Shown here: positions 10,880 to 23,089 of the stretch, one piece after another
Layout of the letters: each line of letters opens with the position of its first letter
Numbering within the stretch: position 1 is the stretch's first letter
From: Bimuria novae-zelandiae CBS 107.79
Lineage: Eukaryota > Ascomycota > Dothideomycetes > Pleosporales > Didymosphaeriaceae
Assembly: GCA_010015655.1 (NCBI GenBank)
Contig: ML976716.1
Location: 277,471 to 341,470 of the forward strand
Length of the DNA: 64,000 nt
Direction of reading: 5' to 3'
Translations under genes and position numbers: made by a program
Notes under the pieces: model-generated
The model's database searches: none
Told to the model about the DNA's origin: nothing
Seen by the model: the letters and a program-made list of their open reading frames with translations, nothing else

Positions 10880-12550
10880 TCATTCCATTCCCGTCCGTTT
10901 CGGCGCCCCGAAGCTATTCCTCCTCCCCCAATTGCTCGGCTGGCGCTTCAAAAACGCGCCCACAGCTCCAAGATAGCCCTCATGCCTCAAAAAGTACGCC
11001 TGCTTCGTCCCCTTCGACCAGAACCTGATCGCATACGACAGGGTATGCATAGTCTGCGCATGCCCTCCGATGAATGAGCCGCCAAAGTATATCTTCTCAA
11101 GGTTATGCTTCTCAGCGTGCAGATAAGCGATCTGTCCGATGTTGTTGGACACGGCGTACAGCAGCGAGCGGGAGATGTCTTCGGGGCGGAATGTTGCGGG
11201 CGGGTGCGGGAGCTCCGAGGAGCCGGGTAAATGGTCGTGCTCGGAGTAATGTGAGGAATCGCCGTTGCAGCCGTCTTCGGCTTCACGTTCGGCGGCGCGC
11301 TTCATCTTGTAGACCTTGCCGAAGGAGCTAGCGATGTGCGTGCTTTTGAGGCCGATTTTGTTGTAGCCGGCGCCGTAGATGTCGCCAACTAAGAGGTCGA
11401 CCGTCGAGTTGTCGCCTTTCTCTGCGAGCTTGAGCATGTCGTCGAAGTTGCGGGCGCCCGTCAACAGGGACAACAGGCCCCAGAGTGTGCCTCCACCTAG
11501 CGATGTGCCACCGATGCGCTCGTATTGGCGCGGTCCTGAGACCTTGACCATGGAGACGCCGGAGCCGATGTTCACAAGTAGGTATGGGTATATCGACGGC
11601 GGCTGCGGTGGGAAGGGTATGAAGTCCATCGGTGACTCTTCCCGGTAGGTAAAGACCTCGTTCGGGATCTCGGTGATGAAGAAATCAAGACCTGCAGAAT
11701 TCCCGTCAGTCGCCTGAACGCTGTACACCAACATTCTACAACGCACCTATGATGAGGCATTCCATTTCGTCCTCGCGTATGACCTCCACTCCCAATGCCT
11801 CCCGTATCTTGTCGTAGAATTTGAAAGCCCCTCCTCCTGTTGCCATGACGCAGAGCTCCTCCGGCGCCGAGCCATTGAGCCGCCGGTAGTCAGCCTGCAG
11901 CTTGCGCATAAACTCGATGCATGAGTCTATTCTATCTGTCTCGAATTTCAGGAAGTTCAAACGGCCGCCAATGGAGCTTTCGTCGGGTTCGCGGGAGAAG
12001 TAAACAAGCTTCGCGAGGGAGCCTCCGATCTAAACATTGTTAGCGAAGACACGATTGTTGCGATGATACTGGGATAGCTTGCATCAACGGCCACGTGGCT
12101 GACGACAGCCGTGTGGTTCGGCAGCCGGATATCTCGCGGGTCGTGCTCGTAGTCTTCGCTGCGCGGAGTACTAGGCTCGTCGCTCACGATGAAGGCACCC
12201 TGCACGTTGATGCGCACGTTGCCTGGATGCAGGATGGTCTCGTGAATGTCCGACTGCGCCGTCGCGCGTCGCGGGCGCGTAGGCACGCCATTAGAGGGCG
12301 TAAACGTAGCAGGCGTAGCCCCATCACTCCAGTTATCGCCCGTCGTGGGGTCCGGGTGTGTGCTAGATGGCGGCATGGATGCGTTGTTGCGGGGGCTTGG
12401 CTGCAGCCGCGCCCTCTTTGTGCCACGGCGATGGAGGCCGCTCAAACGACGTCGCACTCGTTGCGCTTGAGATGCAAAATAGCTCGTGGGCAGAAAAGGT
12501 GTGCTGAGCGGCGTCGCGGTCAGCGGAGACGACGTGCCCACAGCTTCCAT
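10880..12550 (-). CDS. CAB1: Type II (eukaryotic) pantothenate kinase
   Basis: Catalyses ATP-dependent phosphorylation of pantothenate, the first step of coenzyme A synthesis. Three exons, 12550-12083, 12029-11747 and 11691-10880, join into 520 codons plus TGA. The N-terminal ~100 residues are Ser/Pro/Arg-rich and low-complexity. The kinase fold starts at IGGSLAKLVYF (157-167, after D156), followed by ATGGGAFKF, DEMECLI, NIGSGVSMVKV and GGTSLGGGTLWGL, all typical of the PanK/Fumble family; the C-terminus contains YFGGSFIGGH and EGYLGAVGAFL. Intron 1 (12082-12030, 53 nt) has a GC donor (GCAAGC) with branch-like GCTAAC and TAG acceptor; intron 2 (11746-11692, 55 nt) is GT-AG. No in-frame stop, so this essential gene escaped the nonsense changes seen in its neighbours. 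Orthologue of yeast CAB1, with a longer N-terminus. Confidence 0.93.
12030..12082 (-). other. Non-canonical GC-AG intron of the pantothenate kinase gene
   Basis: Removing these 53 bases restores the invariant D-IGGSLAKLVYF motif of the family. The donor is GCAAGC, a good U1 match apart from C at +2; a branch-site-like GCTAAC lies 13 bases before the TAG acceptor. Confidence 0.85.
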
Positions 12551-13085
12551 TTGGCCGCTTTGTCAGAGGGCTTCTCGCTGGGAGAGACGTGATGACGATT
12601 TCTGCGTATACAAGGTCCTGGAGCCGAAACCGACAAAGAGGAACACCGCATGTGAGAGCGACGAGGGTGGCTGTGTTTTAAAGAAGCCATTGCTTCCCAA
12701 GCATGCCTGCTACATGCGGTGTATTGCCCGGATGCCCGGCGTAGGGCAAATGTTAAGCTCGGTAATCGTCGTGGTGGTGCTGCCTCGGAAAATACCGAAC
12801 TTGGTTTAGTGTTCACTATCGGGTCAGAAATCTGGGCTAACTCTCGGCGGCTCGATATCCCCCTCTGCAATGGAGAATAAATTTGTGCACTCGGTCGATG
12901 TGATCATCGATGATAATTCGCAGCCATCGTTTAGCAAGTGGGTTCAGCGTTCAAGAGAAGCAGGTACCTCGAGTGGGCACCTGTGCAAGAAGGAGCTCAC
13001 GTGCGCTAGATCGGGTCGGGTCGGACCCATGGTTGATCCTCCATGGTCGAGAAACAGATATGCTCAATTTTGATTCGAATACTAA
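12551..13085. other. Intergenic: panK promoter and deaminase 3' flank
   Basis: No gene seen. The segment contains GGGTCGGGTCGGACCC (about 13013-13028), a short GC-rich palindromic patch, and CACGTG at about 12999. It should include the promoter of the minus-strand pantothenate kinase gene starting at 12550. Confidence 0.5.
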
Positions 13086-14644
13086 TCAAGAACCGCCACC
13101 CATTGTCCGCCGCAGCATAAGAACTTCATGCTTTGTGACAAAGACATTGCTGAGTGTCGTGTGAACGTCCGTCATGTCGCCTGTACCCAAATCCTCTAGC
13201 GAATCGACCAAGTCTCGCACCTTTGCGGACTCCCATTCTCCCGTGTTCGTCGTCCAAAACACTCGCTTAATCCCAACAGAATTCATGTAAGCAATGCAAC
13301 GATAACAGGGCCGACTGGAGAGGACCGAAGGCTCGCGCGCAGATGACGGTGCGGCGGTCACCAGTGGTGAAGTAAGTACGGGACCGGAATTGAGCAGCTC
13401 ATCATGCAACGAACCGGTTTTTGGTTTGGTCGTGGTCACCTGTGCTTCTTCCACCACCTCGCAGCAGGCGGTCGCACCGCTTTCCGCAGAAATCGACCAG
13501 CCTTGACGAGCAACGTAAAGATCTGCTCCGTTGAGGCGAGGATTCTTCTGTCGCTCGACGATGGTTCGTTTTTTTTCTGCGGTACGCCCATTTGGCACAA
13601 GCATCGGACTCGTCTTCGGTGGAGAGGCCGAGTGTTTCGTTTTCTAATCATGTAAGACGACGACTGCAGGGGGAGGCGATATAAAGATGCCTACCTTGTT
13701 ATGTGTAGTAGGTCTTGCATTAGATATCTCCTTCGCTGCCTTGCGCTGTACGCTTGAATCAGGAGTAGAATGGCAAGGTGCCACAATGATATCCTGCGCC
13801 GGCAGCTTACGCGCATACTGTCGGCGCTGTTTGTGTTGTTGTCCACTGTTGTGATCTTTCTCGTGTTGATGATTCTTCTGATTCTTCGTTCGGTGTTTCT
13901 CCATATCTTACTCCATAGGCGCCTGAAACGCGCGATCTTTCATAAGCTGCAACGCGGGATTCAAGGACTAAACTCGTAGGTACTGAAGTCAGCATAAGTC
14001 TAAGAGTGGGGATCTGTACCTCGTAAATGCCTAGACGACATATACTCTGTATCTGGGGGCCTCCTACGGTCCGATTGAGATGGAGCGCCTTCAAATCGCC
14101 ATTCTTGAACCTGCGGCTTGCCTGCACGTTGCTCCGTGGCTGACTGCGTGAGAGCGACCTTGCAGATGGTCTCGACGTAGGTTTTGAGAGCGTCCCGTCG
14201 TAGTCGAGCTTTTCGTTTAGAATCACCCGATAGTTTAAAGCACGGTTTTTGATAAGACACTGCCGTGGAGGCCAGCTTGCTGGAGGCTGAGAGAGCAGAG
14301 TGGATTGCCATCATTTCGGAGTGCATGGACAGCGGCGTGTTGGCAAGCTGACCGCCACCCATGGCCTCGAATGGCGTGAACGTCGTGGTACTATGTTCAT
14401 TGGGATCTTTCAAGTCTCGCTTGAGCTTATGCTTCTTTTTCAGTTCAGCAAGGCCAGCCGTGTCCAATGAGCGGGCAGGAAGGCTGCCGGTCTTCAGGGC
14501 GCCGCCGCTAAAGCCAGCACGATGGTCATTGAAACCTTGTCCGATGACCTTGCCGCCACTCACAATGATACAACCGTGGCGATAACGAAGCGGAGACAGA
14601 GCGGCCTGATCAAGGCACAGATTGATGTAGTTGTCAGTCTTCAT
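13086..14644 (-). CDS. Cytidine/deoxycytidylate deaminase-fold protein, multi-exon
   Basis: Exon 1 starts at ATG 14644 and encodes a deaminase half: HGCIIVSGGKVIGQGFNDHR (residues 23-42), then SMHSEMMAIHSAL with H108 and E110 as the Zn-ligand/proton-shuttle pair. The last exon carries the second zinc half, PCYRC (13310-13296), and VFWTTNTGEWE. A 51-nt intron (GTAGGC...TTAG, ending just before AAAACGAAA at 13648) joins cleanly in phase 0. Between 14090 and 13810 the frame changes twice: either a 37- or 85-nt intron ending at CTTCAG (~13981) and a second small intron, or frameshifts. The long basic, Gln-rich linker between the zinc halves is typical of fungal members of this group. Substrate (nucleotide, tRNA or other) cannot be told. 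Fold confident, exon structure provisional. Confidence 0.75.
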
Positions 14645-14863
14645 GTTGTTCGCTTTGAACCTGGCTTTGATCGATTTGTTTCGGCTGTTGCTCGTGGGAG
14701 GTGAGTTTGACTATCGACCGAGTTTAGTTGCTTCGCTGTAAATGGCACTTTGTACTTTGTAGAAAGCGCCGGCTGTCCGTGATGTACAAGGATGTGGAAA
14801 TGTCCGCGAATGTTGCAGGTAGGGATTGACTCATGCGCTCTATATTTGGTTATCGGTGATTCT

Positions 14864-15129
14864 GGAAATACCTGCTCGACCCACTTAAGGCGTATTTCTC
14901 ATCAGACTGCGCGTATTTTCTGTTCTGGTCTCCTTTTTTTCGCTTTTCTCTCCACCACACAAGGAACTTTGGATAATAATATACTAAAAGTAGATAAAGG
15001 GCTTCTATAGAGTTATAAGTACCCCCCTTAAATTTTTTAGAAGATTTAAGTTTTTTGCGTTCAAGAAAATACAAGAAAAGGAAGGATTGACGATGACTGG
15101 CTGGCTCTGTGGGTCGAGCAGGTATTTCC
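14864..15129. mobile_element. Small inverted-repeat element (MITE-like), 266 bp
   Basis: A perfect 21-bp terminal inverted repeat, starting GGAAATACCTGCTCGACC at 14864 and ending with its complement at 15129, brackets 224 bases with no coding capacity. Sub-terminal CT-rich and AG-rich tracts also pair imperfectly. It lies just upstream of the deaminase gene. No clear target duplication is visible (TGATTCT on the left, GAAACGA on the right), so it could instead be a large hairpin-forming regulatory structure. Confidence 0.6.
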
Positions 15130-16311
15130 GAAACGATAATAGCGTCTTGACAGATGCTCAACGTCAACAACTCTCGAAGTGTGAAGCATTTTTCATTCAC
15201 GATACCCGAGCATCCGTCCAGCAATAGTTTTATAGCTTAGGAAAGAACTAACCTGAAGGCATTTTCCGGATTGACGAAACGCTGGCAGAAGCTGAACAAG
15301 AGCTGAGTGTTCATTCTCACTGTCCAGGGACAGCGAAGTAGATGGTTATTCTCCAATTCGTAGGCGCCATCGCTAGAATATCCTATCAGCATACGGTTTC
15401 ATAGAGTATGGTTCGCGTATCTATCAGTCACTACGCATGTACACCGATCCTCCTAGAGCATGTTACTCTCTCAAAACAGCGTTCTGGTGATACATCGAAG
15501 TCCAAGTCTCTCCGCGGTGTGTATTACGTCGTTCTTCCTACAAGTTATCTTGATTCTATAGTCCGGGCATACAGAGAGCATTCCCCCCCTTTAAACGGTG
15601 ATTTGGACGACAGAAGGTCACCTCCTACGTGGAATCCACGCCAAGGGCCGTTGCGGCTAAGGGGCAAAGGTGTGTAGCACTCTATGCACGTCTAGAGAAG
15701 AAAACTCAGAAGCGTAACTGTCGAAGCATTGCAGCCCATGTTGCGCCGTTACCAGTGAATCAGCTTGCCGCATGCGAAGATATATCTTAGTCTGAGCAGA
15801 GCCGCGGGAACTTTCCATGATTGGTATCTCACGAAAGAGACATTCCTCCGGGCGCGGGCAACCCACTATACCCGACGCTCTACGGAACGCTCTAGCCGCT
15901 TGCGAAACGCTGGTATGATACACTTTGAAGTGTATACAAGGGGGCGGATACAATCAGCCTTTCCGCGCGACATTGCAGTTAGAGTTGACTCTCGACGTGC
16001 TATACACCATCCGCTAATCGAAAGCACACCTTCAACCCAGTATCATCGATAAGCGCACCGCTTCTGAATAGACCCCCACTAAGGTTGAAAATAGAACCCG
16101 CGACAGCGCCAAGACCTTTGCGACCCATTCTCATTGCGCACAACCACCGCCCCGTACATACCGTCGACGAGCTCGATACACAGTAAACCACCCACCACTC
16201 ACGACCGCTCCTGAGCCTCCTCGTCTACTACCCACATCCCGACCCTACGAGATTCCATCGACACTACCCTACGACCGGCCATACAGCCACATACGTACGT
16301 CTCTATTCTCC
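15130..16311. other. Intergenic region, no convincing gene
   Basis: Balanced composition. Open frames of 89 to 98 codons occur on both strands and overlap, with no recognisable motif. The last ~150 bases before 16312 are C/A-rich with CT tracts, as in fungal promoters, and probably serve the plus-strand gene starting there. Confidence 0.45.
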
Positions 16312-16887
16312 ATGGGCGACGATACCATGATGGACATCGACATCGTCACCGTCCCCACCATGCAGTCTCCACCCACCACATCGCCCGCCCCCAAAACCGC
16401 CACCTTGACCACCACTCCGCTTGCCCAGGGCCGTCCTCCTAACCACCAGACTCCGACAGCCCCAACATCGACGAAGGCATCTACGAGCTCGCCGCCGGTG
16501 GCGAAGTCCGCTCGGACTCGGACACCTCGAACTCGGCCGCAGCCAAGGACGCCAAGGTCAAGAGCCTTACGGATCTCCTCAAAGGCATTGAGAAGATCGC
16601 GTCAGAGGAACAGAAGGAAATGTACCGGCTCGTTCGCGAAAAGGTGAAAGCTGAGAACAAGAGCGAGAGAGATAAGGTTAGGGCGGTGAGGTATAGGGCG
16701 GAGAGGGACGTTGCAAGGACGACGATTGAGTGGCAGAATTTGCTTATTCTACAGCAAGCGCGCGATTAAGCATGTTAAGGCTGTGGGTGGTCTGGTTAGT
16801 CAGGCTAGTGGGTTGACGGTTGTGCCTGGGGAGATGGAGGCTGGGTCTCGTTCTGGTGGTTCTGCTGCCTTTGTCGTGGCGCCGAAG
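16312..16887 (+). pseudogene. Unknown coiled-coil protein gene, frameshifted and split by the 46.6-kb island
   Basis: From ATG 16312 the frame begins MGDDTMMDIDIVTVPTMQ, Thr/Pro-rich. Near 16440 the coding signal moves to another frame (a one-base-deletion type shift), which gives an acidic stretch (NIDEGIYELAAGG) and a highly charged helix including LLKGIEKIASEEQKEMYRLV, ending at TAA 16768-16770. There it returns to the first frame (one extra base), giving KHVKAVGGLVSQASGL up to VVAPK at 16887. The island begins at 16888 and adds only HSC-stop. The frame continues in the right flank at 63453. Function unknown. The two compensating shifts could be decay or sequencing errors. Confidence 0.55.
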
Positions 16888-16906
16888 CATAGTTGCTAAC
16901 AATCAG
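16888..16906 (+). repeat. Left terminal inverted repeat of the island
   Basis: CATAGTTGCTAACAATCAG, preceded by the target duplication CGCCGAAG. Matches the right end exactly in inverted orientation. Confidence 0.85.
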
Positions 16907-17671
16907 GCCGATCAAGCCTCAGCAGTCGGCTTGGCTTAAGACTTATAATAAGTACTCTAAGGTTTAGCTTAATTAGCTTAATTAGAAAGCTTAATAATTA
17001 TATACGTATTAGATAAGGATTATATAAAAATTACTTATTATAACTATCTCTATCTTAATTACTTAATTAATATATTAAATTTAGCTCGTTATCTATTATA
17101 CGTCGTATAGAGTTATAGCCTTTACTGAAGCTAGCCTTAAGCCACCTCCGTACGCATTATATAGTTACTAATAACTATAGTAAAATTAAATAGTTTTAAG
17201 ACTTACGAAGGCTGCTAAGCTTATTAAACATACGCTTATACTTATAGCTAAAGGCTAAAATAAAAATAAAATTAAGAGCTATATAGGTAAGCTTAGGTAG
17301 TAATTACGTAATTCTACCTAGTATTTAATAAAGTTATTAGTAGTTTTAAACCCTTTCTTCACTCTTAGCTCCTACTTTTTTTTTTAATATTTATTTAGGT
17401 TACTGTTATTAGTAGCTACAACTATTATTATTACCTTAGGGTTAATAAAAGTATTAATAGTATAATTAATATTATTACTAATATTTATAAGGTGTTTTAC
17501 CGTAATTGTGCGCGCTACTAAGCCTTTATATTTACCTTAAAGTGCCTAAAACGCGATATTATTATTAGTAATCTATTTAGGCCTATTAGCCTAGATAGTC
17601 TCGCAATAGTTCTTATAGTATAGATAAAGTATTATAGTGGCGTAGCACGCAGGTAAGTAATTAAGCTTAAA
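16907..17671. other. RIPed interior of the founder element, left
   Basis: TpA-rich DNA without a recognisable gene. The first ~100 bases form a degraded extension of the terminal inverted repeat. The rest is non-coding in all frames. Confidence 0.5.
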
Positions 17672-17676
17672 GTAAT

Positions 17677-17899
17677 TGTCAGATTTGATAGTGTTCTGTC
17701 ACTTTGAGATAATGCAATGATGAGAATTTGATGGATGTGATAATTGATTGATGATGTTCGTGTTCTGTGTTGCTGGAATACAGATGTGTGCGAGGCTCCA
17801 AATAAGTGCCGCTGCAGCGCTAGCCCTATTTAGAATAGTACAAAAGAGAGAGTGCTCCAGCCTTATATCCACAACAGATAGAGGCTATATAATCGGACA
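17677..17899 (-). repeat. 3' LTR of Copia copy 1
   Basis: 223 bp, TGTCAGATT...AATCGGACA; low RIP load; followed by the purine tract. Confidence 0.9.
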
Positions 17900-20800
17900 C
17901 ACCCCCTTAGCTTGGGCTTATCCTCAAGCTGGACCTTCGTATTATTCATCTGTCTATTATTCTAACTTAAAGGCCTCTATCCTCTGCTGTAGATCCTGCA
18001 GGGCAACCTCTTAATTAGTAATTTTGTCTAATATATCTTTAAGTCCTAGCCTATTTAGAAACTTGCTCTATTTGTTTACTAGCAGGGCCTTTATAAGTCT
18101 ATCTGCAACCATGTCCTCTAAGCGTTAATAGTCTACCTTAATTATCCTAAGTGTGACTTCTTGTCTTAGCTAATAATTATAGATATCTATATAGCGGAGC
18201 TTAGTCTGCAGCTTTGCAATTTCTTTAGTAATAAGGCGAATAGTCTATTAATTATTATAGTTAATTATAATTAGGCAATTGCTTACAGTAATCTAGAGCT
18301 TCTAGAGTATTCGTGAAGTAAAGATAGCCTCCTTAGCTACTTATAAAAGCGCTAGAAGTTCGGCCTCTATTATTAATATAGTAACTGTATCTTGCTTGCT
18401 TACTTTCCAGGCAATTAGGCCACTAAATAATTTAATAACGTATCCTTGTAAACTCTTGCAATTAAGTATATTATTAGTAAATAATGCGTCGCTTGCTACT
18501 TCCAGAGTATCTACACCCCCAAGCTAAAGACCTAGTAATTTAGTATTAGCAAGATAGAGGAAAACTCGATTAGTAGCTACTTAGTGCTCTTTACTTAGGT
18601 TAGATAAGAATCGCAATAATCTAGAGCTTGCAAAGGCAATATCTAGTCAAGTTATAACTATAGCATAGAGAATTAATCTAACTTTACGCTAGTATTAATT
18701 AATCTCACCCTTACTAGCTAGTCCTGTTCTTAGGAGTAATTCGATTAAACCTATTAGGGTATTATAGCGAATCTTATAGTAATTAATAAGGCGCGATATT
18801 TTGTCGACGTATAATACTTATAAAAGCTAGATCTTTTTATTTAAGCGGTCCCTAATAATTTTAATTCCTAGAAACTATTACAGGTCTTTCCTGCTAGTAA
18901 GGGTAAATTTAGTTCTTATCTCTTTAATAGCTGCTTTTGCTGCAGGCTCGTGATTCTTCTAATAGGCGATGATAAGATTATCCACATAGAAGAATATAAT
19001 AATGCCGTCCTTAATAAGGCAGCATGGCTCGTAGGGCACTGTTTTAAAGCTAATATTACGGAGCGTTAATGTAAACTCTCTTTGCCAGAGTAGTGGAGAT
19101 ATGCGCAGTCTATATAGTGCTTTGTGTAGTTTAAGGACTGTGCCTGCTCGCGAGTAGCCGCGAGGCATTCTTATATAGATTTCTCTGTCCAGCTTTGCAT
19201 AGACAAACGCGTTAGTAACGTCGTGTTAGATAAGCTCTAAGTTAATACGAGCTATAATTACTATAAGCATGCAGAATAATTATCTTATAAGTGTTACGGC
19301 GTAGGTTTCTTGCGAGGTAAGGTGCCACTGTTAATCGCCTCGCACTACCAGCCTTGCTTTGCATTTCTGTAATTAATAGTGTTTGTTAAATTTATAGGTA
19401 TATACCCACATGCAGTCGAGGATTTAATAGCCTACTACCTTTACTAGAGCTGCTACGACCTCGCTCTAAGACTTCATTTCCTTATAGCTCTGTAGATGGG
19501 ATCGTTCTGCTTCCTTCCACATATTATAAAGAGGGTGATCTTCGAGCTTGCTTTAGCATGTAGGTGGCTCTAGAAGCACACTTCGATGTGGCTTCTTACC
19601 TAATATAATTATTTGTTAAAGCTACGCCTTATTAAGAGCCTTACTTTCGTATTTGCCGCTGCTGCCAGCTTTAGTGCCTGCTATAAAGGCTGCGGCCTAT
19701 AGGCTTGTTTGCAACTGTCCTATTTACACTATTTATAGTAGTATAGCTTAATTATCTCCTGCTATTAGTTGTGCAAGGAGTGTTACTAGTGGCGGCGTTA
19801 ATAGAGGCGTTAGATATTCGTACCTAGCTCTCTTATCTTGCCTGCACTCAGGAGCCTCTTCCTCTGGCGCTTTACTAATTATCTTATCCTTAAAGAAGGA
19901 CTTAGTGGCATGCTCTTATTAAGGTAAGGGAGGTAACTCTACTAATCGCACCTAGGCTACTATTTCTTCTAATATACTATATATAAGGTTGTCTATTAAG
20001 TCTTTGGTTTCGCCTAAGAACATAGTATCCTTATCGAATATTACATCGCGAGTACTAATCGTCTTTGCTAGAGAGGGAATTTATATTCTCTAGATGTTAG
20101 TTAATCTGTAGCTAATAAGGTAGCTAATCTATGCTTTAGGGTCAAGCCTCTAAAGCCTGCTTTTGCCACGTTTTGTGTCGTTAGTTATTACAAACGCTTT
20201 GTAGCTATATGCTTTTAGGTGAGCTTAATTAGGCTTCTTTAGTTAGGTAACAATGCTGTTCTGAAAGGCTACTATTATAAAGAACACTTTATATAGAGAT
20301 CGCTATTAGTTAGTGTAGTTTAGCGTTTAATTATATAGGTAGACTGCAGCTCGCGTGATCTTAGGCTATATCTACTATAGTAGATTAAAGTTAAGTCGTA
20401 TTACGCGCGCTTTCTCCTTAATTACACGCCCTAAGCGTTCTACTCCTTTATTTTATACTTAAGTATCTAGTGCTAAAGGCTTAATCTTAATACCTTACGC
20501 CGCGCACCACTTCTTAATATTAGTCTTAATAGAGAAGATCTTATTATTAGATTTAATTACTTTCACCGTAACGTTGTATTGTACTTCTATAAACCGTACA
20601 AAAGTGCTAAGTAATTTAATAATTAACCGTGCTAGGCAGTTATCCTTAAAGTAGAAGTCTTATACGAAGCTAAAGGATTAATTAGTAATTAGTATTTAGC
20701 TCTTCTCTCTTGTTAAGCTATCTGCTTTATAGTCGTGAAAGTCTATTACGACTCGCTCGCCAGGGCCTTTAGTTCGCTCCCTGGCTTGCCGGCGTATTTG

Positions 20801-22747
20801 CTATTTTAGTTTTACTTTGCCGCAGGCGTTATATTTTACTATAAAGAGACCTTTAATCCTTACCCCCTTAGATTACTGCACGAGGTGTTTAAAGGCCTAA
20901 GGGCCTAGATAGCCTAATCGCTAGTGCTAGGTCCATGCGTTTGCCTTCTACAGTCTTTATTTAGTGCGTATATTAGTCTTGTAAGTGGCGTACGCAGCAT
21001 TAGTAGGAATACTACTTACTAGCCTTATTCTATATTCTAACACCTATTATTTATGTAATTCTTAGAGTTCTGCTAGCACAGTATTGTCTCTTCTCTTTAG
21101 AGTCGTTAGGTCTACCCTTATGTCCTACTAAAGGCCTTGCCTCTAGAGTAATTAGAACAATATAAGGTTGCAGAGCAAATTAAGGTAATAGGCTATATTA
21201 TTTAGCCGTATTATTTAATTACCGCTTACACTCTATATATTAAGATAAACGCTCTCGTATCCTTTAATCTATATTTATATATTCCCTGTCTATATGAAGT
21301 CTCCTGGCGCCGGTGGCCGGTATAAGATAAAGCGATCGATGTTGTTAAAGACATAGCAGGTTATACCTAAATTAAGTATAGCTAAGCATCGTAATAGGTA
21401 TATATTTAATTTAGTGTAGAAAGATATAGCGTTAAAGCTTACTAGGATTTTAGTAATCTTGCGTCTATCTAGTTACTTATTATTAGCCTTAGTAATTCGA
21501 GTTAGAGTAGGAGTATGCGATAATTTAATTATAGGTGCCTATAATCTAGCCCTCTTTGTTATCCTTAGGCTTTCTTAAAGCGCAGGGTCATTCTCTAGCC
21601 TAAACTTAATTAAGGCAACTATGCTCGGCTTTAGCCTAAACTATTCTAGTTATTTGTCTAGGAAAGCGTAGAAGTAGTCTTGTAGACTATAGCGTTGTTT
21701 ACAAGTAGGACACTTAAGGCTACTAGCTACTACTAGCTTATTATCTGTAATCGCGGACTGCTTGGCTCTAGTACGTTAACTATTATTTCGTTATTTACGA
21801 GGTCTACCCTAATATTTTAATATTACTACTTTATCCACAAGAGAGGCGTCCCTGTCTATAGCCTAGGTAGATTCACCACTGTTAGCGAGAGATAAACCTG
21901 TAATAGTAAAAGCGCCCTTTTATTTGCCCTTAATTAGGTGCTATAGAATTATGTAGTCTTAAAAAAGTTTTATTATGTGCTTTTATAAGATAGCTGCATC
22001 CTTGCTTCTATATTGCTAGAAGGTTATTACCTATATAAGTGCGATATAGACAACTGCCTTTATAAAGTCTTCTTTAACTAAGTCTAGCCTTTAAAGCTCT
22101 AGGACCTAATTAGTCTCTACTTTTGTGGCTACATGATCGTACTTAGATAGCTATATAGCCTATAATCTAGCTATTCTTATTAGCTTAAGGGCTTCTTAGT
22201 ATCTTGCCCTTAATCGTCTGTATTCGTCTTCCAGGTCTACCCTAACTATAATTATAAGGTTATTAATCTACTACCTAATTAATTAATCTAAAAGGTATTA
22301 GTTGTTCTGGAGATGCGCAGAAACTATTAATTAAATAATAGTAACTACTTAGTTTAAGCTAACCTATTTCTCTTAGTATTCGCGATCTATAATCTTGTAT
22401 ATTTCTAGCTATCCTTTATAATAATCGCTATCGTCTTTGTATGCTTTCGCGCCTGCCGTCGATAGATGTGAGGGCATTATTGGCATATTATTCGGATTCG
22501 CAGTCGTATACGCCGTGCTTGGCTGGTAGTTGCCTATCGCGGGAGGTATCGGCATTGCGGGTTTCTGTCTTGGTTTATCTATTAGCGCTAGGTTGATAAT
22601 GTTCCAGACCTTTAGGAATTAGGATTTTATTTTTAGCTAGTTTAGCCACGGTGTATAGTTCGTGTAGTTGGTAAGGATTACTGTGGGATCTTTAAGGGTC
22701 GATAGGGCTATTGTAATTGGCTTAGCGAAGGCAATAAGACTCTTAAT

Positions 22748-22970
22748 TATTAGATTTAATAGTGTTCTGTCACTTTAAGATAATGCAATGATGAGAATTT
22801 AATAGATATAATAATTAATTAATAATATTCGTGTTCTGTGTTGCTAGAATGCAGATGTGTGCGAGGCTCCAAATAAGTGCCGCTATAGCGCTAGTCCTAT
22901 TTAGAATAGTACAAAAGAGAGAGTGCTCCAGCCTTATATCCATAATAGATAGAGGCTATATAATCGGACA
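22748..22970 (-). repeat. 5' LTR of Copia copy 1
   Basis: 223 bp; starts TATTAGATT where the other LTR has TGTCAGATT, showing G-to-A and C-to-T differences only at this end. Confidence 0.9.
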
Positions 22971-22975
22971 GTAAT

Positions 22976-23084
22976 ATTAATTAGCTTTTGCTTAGGCAGC
23001 GCGTATATTAATTATAAAGTAGTTTTTAGGCGCTTCTTTATAGGTATTATAATTAATAGCCTTATAAGCCTTAATACGCTACTT
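22976..23084. other. Spacer at the centre of the Copia palindrome
   Basis: About 110 bases of RIPed founder DNA between target duplications GTAAT and ATAGT. No coding content. It separates the two divergently transcribed 5' LTRs. Confidence 0.7.
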
Positions 23085-23089
23085 ATAGT

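Larger units (their letters stand above)
17677..22970 (-). mobile_element. Copia retrotransposon, copy 1 (minus strand), complete but RIPed
   Basis: LTRs at 17677-17899 and 22748-22970 begin TGTC and end GGACA, and the element is flanked by GTAAT (17672-17676, 22971-22975). A purine tract (AAGCTAAGGGGGTG on the minus strand) abuts the left LTR, so transcription ran right to left. The minus strand encodes a Copia Gag-Pol broken by stops. The best preserved part is reverse transcriptase at 19168-18959, with KALYRLRISPLLWQ and FFYVDN where FYVDD is normal. It forms an inverted pair with the copy at 23090-28387. The outer LTR keeps CpA/TpG while the inner LTR has lost most of them. Confidence 0.9.

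Noticed and set aside
12095..12592. 165-codon plus-strand ORF
   Set aside because: Antisense to exon 1 of pantothenate kinase; Arg/Ala-rich, as expected of a GC-rich complement.
14850..15224. 124-codon minus-strand ORF
   Set aside because: Runs through both inverted repeats of the small element at 14864-15129 and low-complexity tracts; no family resemblance.
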